Shown here: piece by piece, positions 1 through 5,207 of the stretch
Numbering within the stretch: the first letter of the stretch is position 1
How the letters are laid out: each line of letters opens with the position of its first letter
From: Alphaproteobacteria bacterium
GTDB lineage: Bacteria; Pseudomonadota; Alphaproteobacteria; UBA7887
NCBI GenBank assembly: GCA_028289725.1
Contig: JANQOH010000073.1
Coordinates: 1 to 5,504, forward strand
Direction of reading: 5' to 3'
DNA length: 5,504 nt
Made by a program: the position numbers and the translations under genes
The notes under the pieces: generated by a model
Told to the model about the DNA's origin: nothing
Database searches by the model: none
Seen by the model: the letters and a program-made list of their open reading frames with translations, nothing else

Positions 1-694
1 ATCCCATGAAGAAATCGATTACGCCGTAATAGAGCGAAACCATCACGCCCGCGACCGCCGCGAGCGCCGCGCCCATGAGGAAGGTCAGAGAGATCGTCCG
101 GTCGACGTCAATGCCGAGCAACATGGCCATCGTGCGATCTTGTTCGCACGCGCGTTGCGACCGTCCGAGCGTGGTCCGCGCGATCATCGTGGCAAAGCCG
201 GCCATCAGGACGACCGTCAAGATCACAATGATGATCTGCACGTAACTCAGCGTTACCGCGAAGCCGCCGGCTTCGAACATTGTGAAGCCGCCGGTGATCA
301 GCGGCTTCATCGCCTTGACCCCGGCCCCTTGCGTCAGCAGCACATAGTTCTGCAATGCCAGCGACATACCGATCGCCGAAATCAGCGCGGCCAGTCTTTG
401 CGAGCCGCGCAACGGCCGATAGGCGATGCGCTCCACACTCCAGCCGTAGGCCGCGGTGAAAATCATCGTGACAAGCAGCACGATCAGCAGCGCCAAGGGC
501 ACCCACGTCACGCCGGCGACGCCCAAAATGGTAAAGCAGATCATCGCGATGAAGGCGCCGATCATATAGATCTCGCCATGGGCGAAATTGATCATGCCGA
601 TGATGCCGTACACCATCGTGTAGCCGATAGCGATCAGCCCATAGATGCTGCCCAGTGTCAGCCCATTGATCAGCTGCTGGAGGAAATACGCCAT
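1..694 (-). CDS. livH: Branched-chain amino acid ABC transporter permease LivH (3' end beyond window)
   Basis: Inner-membrane permease subunit of a LIV-type (HAAT family) ABC importer. With LivM it would form the channel for branched-chain amino acids or related amides and acids. The frame opens with ATG at 694-692 and stays open for 231 codons to the left edge. The start MAYFLQQLINGLTLGS is followed by the LivH hallmark GYTMVYGIIGMINFAHGE (about residues 24-41), then YGWSVERIAYRPLRGS and LISAIGMSLALQNYV. The cytoplasmic loop RACEQDRTMAMLLGI, which contacts the ATPase, lies near residue 182. Several long hydrophobic stretches fit a multi-span permease. E. coli LivH has 308 residues, so roughly the last 75 are missing. 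livM, livG and livF would be expected beyond the left edge; no LivK-type receptor lies upstream. The ribosome binding site is weak. Family is certain; the actual substrate is not. Confidence 0.95.
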   Translation of the reverse strand, partial: MAYFLQQLINGLTLGSIYGLIAIGYTMVYGIIGMINFAHGEIYMIGAFIAMICFTILGVAGVTWVPLALLIVLLVTMIFTAAYGWSVERIAYRPLRGSQRLAALISAIGMSLALQNYVLLTQGAGVKAMKPLITGGFTMFEAGGFAVTLSYVQIIIVILTVVLMAGFATMIARTTLGRSQRACEQDRTMAMLLGIDVDRTISLTFLMGAALAAVAGVMVSLYYGVIDFFMG

Positions 695-814
695 CCGGCT
701 CGTTCGCCCCCGCTCTTCCCGCATCGACCCAAACCAAGCGGCGTCCCCGTACCGCGCCACTTGTCTAGCGCAGATTCGAGCGGACGGAAATGGCCCGCAC
801 GCTTCGAAAGAAGG

Positions 815-1033
815 TTAGGCTTTGGGCGGGTCCAACTTTCCGTTTTTGGCGAGCACGTATTCAAGCTTGCGCCGGGCAAGCCGCATGAGTTCGTGTTCGC
901 CGACCTGGGGCGAACCGACCATGGAAACTTCGGTGTAGCTTGCCGGGTCGACCGCCGTGACTTTGACGGTCGTACCTAGTTGATAGAACTCGAAAATGAC
1001 TTCGGCGGGATCGTAACCGCGGGTGGGCGCCAT
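815..1033 (-). CDS. Small conserved DUF6898-like protein downstream of hemA
   Basis: A 72-residue soluble protein of unknown function. It reads MAPTRGYDPAEVIFEFYQLG, then a TTVKVTAVDPASYTEVSMVG segment (probable beta strands), then a basic C-terminal helix with LMRLARRKLEYVLAKNG. The pattern EVxFEF...VKVxAxDP...TEVSxVG...RKLxYVL is one I associate from memory with alphaproteobacterial DUF6898 proteins, sometimes mislabelled serine hydroxymethyltransferase. It is far too short for that enzyme and has no PLP-binding motif. I prefer the ATG at 1033-1031, 10 bases after the hemA stop. A GTG at 1060-1058 would add MKQPRKRQA and overlap hemA by 17 bases; it has only a weak GGA upstream, so both starts remain possible. 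It probably shares the hemA transcript. No function should be inferred. Confidence 0.8.
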   Translation of the reverse strand: MAPTRGYDPAEVIFEFYQLGTTVKVTAVDPASYTEVSMVGSPQVGEHELMRLARRKLEYVLAKNGKLDPPKA

Positions 1034-1043
1034 GGCTTGGCGC

Positions 1044-2258
1044 TTACGCGGCTGCTTCACTGATATCCAGCCGCGCCCACAGATTGCGCAATGAATCGAC
1101 CAAATGATCCATCATCTCGTCGGTGTGAAGCGGCGTCGGCGTGATCCTTAGTCGTTCCGTGCCGCGCGGCACTGTCGGATAATTGATCGGCTGTACGTAA
1201 ATGCCGAAATCGCGCAACAACTCGTCGCTTGCGCGCTTGCACATAACAGGGTCGCCGACCATCACGGGAACGATGTGGCTGGGATTTTCCATAACCGGAA
1301 TCCCAATTTCGGTCAGCCGCCGCTTGAGCGTGCGGGCGCGCTCCTGATGGCGCTCGCGCTCGGCGTTGCTCTGTTTCAGGTGCTGGACCGCAGCCAACGC
1401 GCCCGCCGCAATCGCCGGCGGCAAGGACGTCGTAAAAATGAACCCGGAGGCATGGGACCGGACAACATCGACCAGATTGGCACTGGCCGCGATGTAGCCG
1501 CCCATCACGCCGAACGCTTTCGCGAGCGTGCCCTCGATAATATCGAGTTGATCCATCAGGCCTTCGCGTTCGGCGACGCCGCCGCCGCGCGGGCCGTACA
1601 TGCCGACCGCGTGAACTTCGTCCAGATAGGTCAGCGCGCCATAGCGCTTCGATACCTCGCAAAGCTCCTTAATAGGCGCGATGTCGCCACCCATCGAATA
1701 GACCGACTCGAACGCCACGATCTTTGGCGCCGCGGGGTCGAGTTCGCGCAATAGCTCTTCCAGATGCCCCACATCGTTATGGCGGAAAATCTTCTTCGGC
1801 GCTTTCGAATGACGCACGCCTTGGATCATCGATGCATGATTCATGGCGTCGGACAGGATGACACAGCCCGGCAGGATCGAGCCCAGGGTACTCAAGGTCG
1901 CGTCATTCGAGATGTAGCCGGAGGTAAACAGCAACGCGGCTTCTTTGCCGTGGAGATCGGCCAACTCACGTTCGAGCAAAACGTGATAATGCGTGGTGCC
2001 GGAAATATTGCGCGTGCCGCCCGACCCGGCGCCCGCCCGTCGGATGGCCTCGGTCATCGCTTCGACGACCGCCTGATTTTGGCCCATCCCTAGATAGTCA
2101 TTGCTGCACCAGATGGTTACCTGGCGCTCGTTATCGTCATTGAAATATGTCGCGGTCGGAAAATTACCGGCGTGCCGCGCCAAATCGGCAAACACGCGAT
2201 ATCGGCCTTCCTGCCTAAGCGAGTCGAGCGACTCCGCGAAAAACCTCTCGTAATCCAT
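1044..2258 (-). CDS. hemA: 5-aminolevulinate synthase
   Basis: PLP-dependent cytosolic enzyme that condenses glycine and succinyl-CoA to 5-aminolevulinate, CO2 and CoA, the first step of heme and tetrapyrrole synthesis by the C4 route. At 404 residues it matches bacterial ALAS length (R. capsulatus HemA, 409). Hallmarks seen: EGRYR with R21, WCSNDYLGMG with N53, GAGSGGTRNISGTTHYH with T82 and N84, NHASMI with H141, AFESVYSM with E184 and S188, LDEVHAVGMYGPRGGG with D213 and H216 (PLP contacts), GTLAKAFG with K247 (Schiff-base lysine), and the C-terminal INYPTVPRGTERLRITP. All catalytic positions are intact. The start chosen is ATG 2258-2256, preceded by a GAGAG site 8 bases away and beginning MDYERFF as in other ALAS. 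An in-frame TTG at 2321 would add 21 atypical residues. A DUF6898-like gene follows 10 bases after the stop. Confidence 0.98.
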   Translation of the reverse strand: MDYERFFAESLDSLRQEGRYRVFADLARHAGNFPTATYFNDDNERQVTIWCSNDYLGMGQNQAVVEAMTEAIRRAGAGSGGTRNISGTTHYHVLLERELADLHGKEAALLFTSGYISNDATLSTLGSILPGCVILSDAMNHASMIQGVRHSKAPKKIFRHNDVGHLEELLRELDPAAPKIVAFESVYSMGGDIAPIKELCEVSKRYGALTYLDEVHAVGMYGPRGGGVAEREGLMDQLDIIEGTLAKAFGVMGGYIAASANLVDVVRSHASGFIFTTSLPPAIAAGALAAVQHLKQSNAERERHQERARTLKRRLTEIGIPVMENPSHIVPVMVGDPVMCKRASDELLRDFGIYVQPINYPTVPRGTERLRITPTPLHTDEMMDHLVDSLRNLWARLDISEAAA

Positions 2259-2266
2259 AACCGCGT

Positions 2267-2273
2267 CTCTCTT
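2267..2273 (-). promoter_or_regulatory. Ribosome binding site of hemA
   Basis: On the minus strand this reads AAGAGAG. Its GAGAG core ends 8 bases before the ATG at 2258. It supports the internal ATG over the upstream in-frame TTG at 2321 as the true hemA start. Confidence 0.6.
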
Positions 2274-2330
2274 AGCTGCCCTATTGTGAGGGTACTGCAC
2301 CGCCCCCCGTTGGCAAGTCAAGGACCAAAC

Positions 2331-2360
2331 ATTTTCGTGACCGGCCTTTACCTAGGTCAA
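2331..2360 (-). promoter_or_regulatory. Tentative sigma-70-type promoter of hemA
   Basis: On the minus strand, TTGACC (2360-2355) is separated by 18 bases from GAAAAT (2336-2331). This matches the consensus at 5 of 6 and 4 of 6 positions and would give a leader of roughly 65 bases. A second -35-like TTGACT lies at 2321-2316 but lacks a good -10 partner. No recognisable FNR or Irr box was found beside it. This is pattern matching only. Confidence 0.3.
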
Positions 2361-2436
2361 CTTCATTTGGGCGATGCCTCATATTCGAGCGCCATATTGT
2401 CGGCGCGAGCCGATTGTTAAAGCCGCGTCACGCGTC

Positions 2437-2453
2437 TTGATCAAAAATTGATC
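2437..2453. repeat. AT-rich repeat element between the TRAP receptor gene and hemA
   Basis: TTGATC occurs twice in direct orientation (2437-2442 and 2448-2453), spaced 11 bases start to start, about one DNA helical turn. The same bases give a perfect inverted repeat, GATCAA-AAA-TTGATC, at 2439-2453. It stands out from the GC-rich surroundings. It lies 64 bases downstream of the TRAP receptor stop and about 180 bases upstream of the hemA start. It could be an operator or a weak AT-rich hairpin at the end of the receptor transcript. No U-run follows it on the minus strand, so a standard terminator is unlikely. Confidence 0.45.
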
Positions 2454-2516
2454 GAATTTCGCGTCATTCGACGACTCGTCTCCAGCCACGGCCGTCCTGA
2501 GCGGAACTGCGTCGGA

Positions 2517-3626
2517 CTAGCGAACGTATCCGAGATCCGCCCAGACTTTGTACTCCTCTCGGAAAGCATTGAAGGAGTCCAAAACCATCCGGAATTGCTC
2601 GTCTTTCGCGGCTTCTTCCTCAGCCACTTCCTGCCAAGCCGCGCGCAAAACCTCGATGGTCTCGTCCGGCCATTTGTGGAAGGTCACGCCCTTATTCTTC
2701 AACTCGGTCAATGCTTTAGCTTGAGCTGCTTCGCCCAGACCCAGTCCGGCGCGGTAATTGTCGCCGCAAACAATCTCAACAATGGCCTTCTGCTGATCGG
2801 TCAACGAGTTCCATTTCTCCACATTGATCATCAGCTCAAAAATGCTCGACGGCTGATGCCAACCGGGAAAATAGTAATGTTTCGCAATCTGATAGAAGCC
2901 TTGGTTGAGATCAATTATCGGCATCGAATATTCGGTCGCATCGATGGTACCGAGTTCGAGGGCCGGGAAAATATCGCCGCCCGCCAGCAATTGGGTTGAA
3001 ACGCCGACCTTCTCCATCACCCGTGCGCCAAGGCCGAAGAAGCGCATTTTGAGGCCCTTGAGTTCGTCGATCGATTCAATCGGCTCGCGGAACCAGCCCG
3101 ATCCTTCCGGCGAGTGGACGCCACAGTGTAGTGCTTTGATATTAAAAGGCTTATAGATCTCATCATAAATTTCGTAGCCGCCGCCATAATACAGCCACGC
3201 GGCATACTCCATGGCATCAGGCCCGAACGGTACGGCGGTAAAGAACTGCAATGCCGGCACTTTGCCCGCCCAATAGCCGGCAGACGTGAAGCCAGCATCG
3301 ATCGCACCGGAGGAAACGGCATCGAAAATCTCCAACGCCGGTACGAGCGCGCCGGGCTCGAAGAACTGGATTTTCATGCTGCCGCCGGACACGGCGTCAA
3401 CTTTGTCCACCAGGCGTATGCCCAGCTCGCCTTGGATGGGCCACTGACTGCCAAATGCGCTCGCCATTTTCCAACGCACGGGGCCGCCCGAAGGCGTGGA
3501 CTCGACTTGGCCGCCGTCCGTCGCCGCCGTTTGATTGGTGTCACCACCACCCAATCCATAGGCTCCGATCACGATTCCAATGATTCCGCCGACCGCCAAA
3601 CCCGCGATCAATCCGCCTGCCTTCAT
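2517..3626 (-). CDS. dctP: TRAP transporter solute-binding protein, DctP family, TakP-like
   Basis: Extracytoplasmic receptor of a tripartite ATP-independent periplasmic transporter, which captures an organic acid for a DctQ/DctM membrane pair. It has 369 residues. The mature fold starts near residue 50 (VRWKMASAFG) and carries FFEPGALVPALEIFDAVSSG (88-107), AGYWAGK (116-122), AVPFG (131-135), GLKMRFFGLGARVMEKVG (191-208, ligand arginine R195), GGDIFPALELGTIDATEYSMP (216-236) and YYFPGWHQPS (251-260). These match the TakP subgroup, known for 2-oxoacid binding, better than classical C4-dicarboxylate DctP. Residues 5-24 form a glycine-rich hydrophobic segment after a single lysine, with no clear cleavage site or lipobox cysteine, then a Gly/Ser/Thr linker to about residue 48. 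The start ATG at 3626-3624 has GGAGA 8 bases upstream. No dctQ or dctM is adjacent, so the partners are elsewhere. The gene is divergent from the glutathione transferase gene. Family is firm; the substrate is inferred. Confidence 0.93.
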   Translation of the reverse strand: MKAGGLIAGLAVGGIIGIVIGAYGLGGGDTNQTAATDGGQVESTPSGGPVRWKMASAFGSQWPIQGELGIRLVDKVDAVSGGSMKIQFFEPGALVPALEIFDAVSSGAIDAGFTSAGYWAGKVPALQFFTAVPFGPDAMEYAAWLYYGGGYEIYDEIYKPFNIKALHCGVHSPEGSGWFREPIESIDELKGLKMRFFGLGARVMEKVGVSTQLLAGGDIFPALELGTIDATEYSMPIIDLNQGFYQIAKHYYFPGWHQPSSIFELMINVEKWNSLTDQQKAIVEIVCGDNYRAGLGLGEAAQAKALTELKNKGVTFHKWPDETIEVLRAAWQEVAEEEAAKDEQFRMVLDSFNAFREEYKVWADLGYVR

Positions 3627-3634
3627 GATGTGTG

Positions 3635-3639
3635 TCTCC
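3635..3639 (-). promoter_or_regulatory. Ribosome binding site of the TRAP receptor gene
   Basis: GGAGA on the minus strand, 8 bases before the ATG at 3626. It supports this start, although the encoded N terminus is an unusual export signal. Confidence 0.65.
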
Positions 3640-3656
3640 GCAAAAATGGGGTCGTC

Positions 3657-3682
3657 GCCGGTGGAATCACCTCGACACCGGC
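3657..3682. repeat. 7-bp inverted repeat in the divergent promoter region
   Basis: GCCGGTG (3657-3663) and CACCGGC (3676-3682) are perfect complements separated by 12 bases. A smaller nested palindrome, GGTG-GAAT-CACC, covers 3660-3671. The element lies about 30 bases upstream of the TRAP receptor start and about 100 bases upstream of the transferase start. It could be an operator for a dimeric regulator of one or both genes, or a hairpin in the receptor mRNA leader. No regulator gene is adjacent, and I could not assign convincing -35/-10 pairs on either strand of this 154-base region. Confidence 0.45.
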
Positions 3683-3770
3683 CGCCGCAGGGACATTGCC
3701 TGACGATTGGCGACAGGGTACTCGGTATGTTGTCTTATCGGAAGCCGTAGATCGCGAAGACAGCGAAATC

Positions 3771-3775
3771 GGAGG
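3771..3775 (+). promoter_or_regulatory. Ribosome binding site of the glutathione transferase gene
   Basis: A full GGAGG, 5 bases before the ATG at 3781. It is the strongest Shine-Dalgarno site in the window and fixes the start of this gene. Confidence 0.75.
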
Positions 3776-3780
3776 ACGCC

Positions 3781-4476
3781 ATGACACGCATTTTGTATGA
3801 ACTTGCCGGACGCGATCAGGTCCGGTTCAGCCCCTATTGCTGGCGCACACTATTCGCACTCAAACACAAAGGTCTGGCGTTCGATCGGGTTCCGATGAAG
3901 TTCACCGACCGATCAACGATCGCGGACAGCGGGCAAGACCGCGTGCCGGTTCTGGACGACGATGGCGTGGTGACGGCCGACTCCTGGCGCATCGCAACTT
4001 ATCTCGAAGAAAAGTACCCGGAGCGGCCAACATTGTTTGGCGGCGCGATCGGTCAGGGAACGGCGCTAATGATCAACAAATGGGTCGATTTGGTGGTGCA
4101 CGCCGACTTGCGGCCCATCGCCGTCCCCGGCGCCTTCAAGAATTTGGATCCCGACGACACAGACTGGTTCCGGGTCAGTCGCGAAGCCATGTTTGGCATG
4201 ACCCTTGAAGCGCTGGCCGACGGCAGGGACGCCGCCGTGGAACGGTTGGGCGCGACGCTCGCGCCGGTGCGCGCGACGCTGGAGACGCAGCCTTACTTGT
4301 GTGGCGATGCACCGGCGTATGCCGATTATATTCTGATGGGTTCGCTCATGTGGCCGCGCTGCTGTTCAGACGCGGAAATCCTTGCTGAAGATGACCCGAT
4401 CAACGCGTGGCGAACCCGAATGCTGGCATTGTTCGACGGCTTTGCGGCGGCGGCACCAACTCACGCTGCCGCGTAA
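3781..4476 (+). CDS. Glutathione S-transferase family protein, LigE (beta-etherase)-type
   Basis: Predicted cytosolic glutathione-dependent enzyme of 231 residues. The N-terminal thioredoxin-like domain (about 1-85) has LYELAGRD, then FSPYCWRTLFALKHKGL (16-32), where S17 and C20 sit at the usual catalytic position. RVPVL (54-58) carries the cis-proline P56, and ADSWRIATYLEEKYP (66-80) carries the glutathione gamma-glutamyl contact around D67-S68. The helical C-terminal domain (about 90-215) includes the capping motif GDAPAYADY (175-183) and ends with EDDPINAWRTRMLALFDG. SPY-WRT-ALKHKG, DSW-IA-YL-EKYP and EDDP--W----LFDG are shared with Sphingobium LigE, which cleaves lignin beta-aryl ethers. 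LigE is about 50 residues longer at its C terminus, so the activity here may differ; detoxification of another electrophile is equally possible. It is the only plus-strand gene, and its 3' end overlaps the short-chain dehydrogenase gene by 16 bases. Confidence 0.92.
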   Translation: MTRILYELAGRDQVRFSPYCWRTLFALKHKGLAFDRVPMKFTDRSTIADSGQDRVPVLDDDGVVTADSWRIATYLEEKYPERPTLFGGAIGQGTALMINKWVDLVVHADLRPIAVPGAFKNLDPDDTDWFRVSREAMFGMTLEALADGRDAAVERLGATLAPVRATLETQPYLCGDAPAYADYILMGSLMWPRCCSDAEILAEDDPINAWRTRMLALFDGFAAAAPTHAAA

Positions 4477-5201
4477 CCGCCGTCAACAATCATCGTGGTG
4501 CCGGTGATGAACGAAGCCGCCGGCGAACACAGAAACACCGCCGCGCCAGCCACTTCAGCCGGTGTGCCCCAACGCTTCATGGGCGTTCGGTCGATAATGG
4601 CTTGGTAGCGCGCCGGCTCGCTTTCCTTGAGCCCCTCGCTCAGCTTGGTTTCGATCCAGCCTGGCGCAATGCCGTTGATCCGAACGTCATGCTCCGCCCA
4701 GGCGATGGCGAGAGACTTTGTCAGGCTCATCAACCCGGTCTTGCTGGCTGAATAGCCTGGGGCCGCAATCGAGCCGAAGAAGCTGAACATCGAGCAGATG
4801 TTCAGGATGCAACCCTTCCGCATGGCGAGTTTGCCCATGCACTCGTGGCTCATGCGCATCGCGCCCATCAGATTGGTATTCACGACATCGGCGAATTTCT
4901 CCGGCCGAAACTCCGCGCCTTGTCGCAAAATCTTGCCCGCGTTGTTGACCAGGATGTCAAGGTGATCGACCTCTTCCATGGCCTCGGAAATCGACAGATC
5001 GTTTGTCACGTCCAGCTTAAGCGTTGCGAGTTCGCCATATGGCGTCGACCGCTCACACTCTTCCAAAGATTTGGTTGTGCGTGCTGTTACCGTAACCTCG
5101 GCGCCCGCCTCAAGCATGGCCAACGCGATACCGTAGCCGATACCGCTCGCGCCTCCCGTGATGAGCGCGCGCTTGCCGGAAAGATCTAGTTCGTATGCCA
5201 A
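4461..5201 (-). CDS. Classical short-chain dehydrogenase/reductase (SDR family)
   Basis: NAD(P)-dependent oxidoreductase of 246 residues with a single Rossmann fold and full classical SDR signature: TGGASGIG (15-22) for the cofactor, D64 in LDV, NNAG (86-89), N110, catalytic S137, Y150 and K154 (YSASK), PG (180-181) with T185, and the C-terminal ITGTTMIVDGGYAA. Arginine R41 at the end of the second beta strand (TVTAR), with no acidic residue there, suggests NADP(H) preference. The sequence resembles the FabG, gluconate 5-dehydrogenase and 2-deoxy-D-gluconate 3-dehydrogenase cluster, but SDR substrates cannot be read from sequence. The start is TTG at 5201-5199. The in-frame stop of the upstream gene is only two codons away, and the first internal ATG (residue 29) would destroy the cofactor motif. 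It lies 7 bases downstream of a 2-hydroxyacid dehydrogenase gene, surely in one operon. Its 3' end overlaps the convergent transferase gene. Confidence 0.94.
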   Translation of the reverse strand: MAYELDLSGKRALITGGASGIGYGIALAMLEAGAEVTVTARTTKSLEECERSTPYGELATLKLDVTNDLSISEAMEEVDHLDILVNNAGKILRQGAEFRPEKFADVVNTNLMGAMRMSHECMGKLAMRKGCILNICSMFSFFGSIAAPGYSASKTGLMSLTKSLAIAWAEHDVRINGIAPGWIETKLSEGLKESEPARYQAIIDRTPMKRWGTPAEVAGAAVFLCSPAASFITGTTMIVDGGYAAA

Positions 5202-5207
5202 GAGGGT

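Noticed and set aside
108..737. Minus-strand open frame of 209 codons overlapping livH
   Set aside because: It is a shifted frame of livH. The true frame gives an unmistakable LivH sequence, while this one gives low-complexity Arg/Asp/His-rich protein.
775..808. Imperfect hairpin between the DUF6898-like gene and livH
   Set aside because: The stem TTCGA-GCG with CGC-(T)-TCGAA has a bulge, a 17-base loop and no U-run, so I do not call it a terminator.
140..979. Long open frame on the plus strand (279 codons)
   Set aside because: It is antisense to livH and the DUF6898-like gene. Its translation is rich in Arg, His, Asp and Gln with no recognisable domain, typical of a shadow of GC-rich coding DNA.
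2259..2321. Upstream TTG start for hemA adding 21 residues
   Set aside because: The extension has no counterpart in ALAS proteins as I know them. The ATG at 2258 has a well-placed GAGAG site, and the TTG coincides with a possible -35-like sequence.
2352..2396. Two mini-frames on the minus strand ahead of hemA (10 and 4 codons, overlapping ATGA)
   Set aside because: They could be imagined as a leader peptide, but they are short enough to occur by chance, lack a regulatory codon run and lie at or upstream of the tentative promoter.
2400..2413. Small hairpin TCGGC-GCGA-GCCGA
   Set aside because: It has only a 5-bp stem, no U-run on either strand and no plus-strand gene for it to terminate.
2448..2999. 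Plus-strand open frame of 183 codons
   Set aside because: It is antisense to the 3' end of the TRAP receptor gene, with no ribosome binding site and no recognised family.
3696..3738. Possible promoter for the glutathione transferase (TTGCCT or TTGGCG with downstream T-rich sequence)
   Set aside because: No -10 hexamer at a 16-19 base spacing matches more than about half of the consensus.
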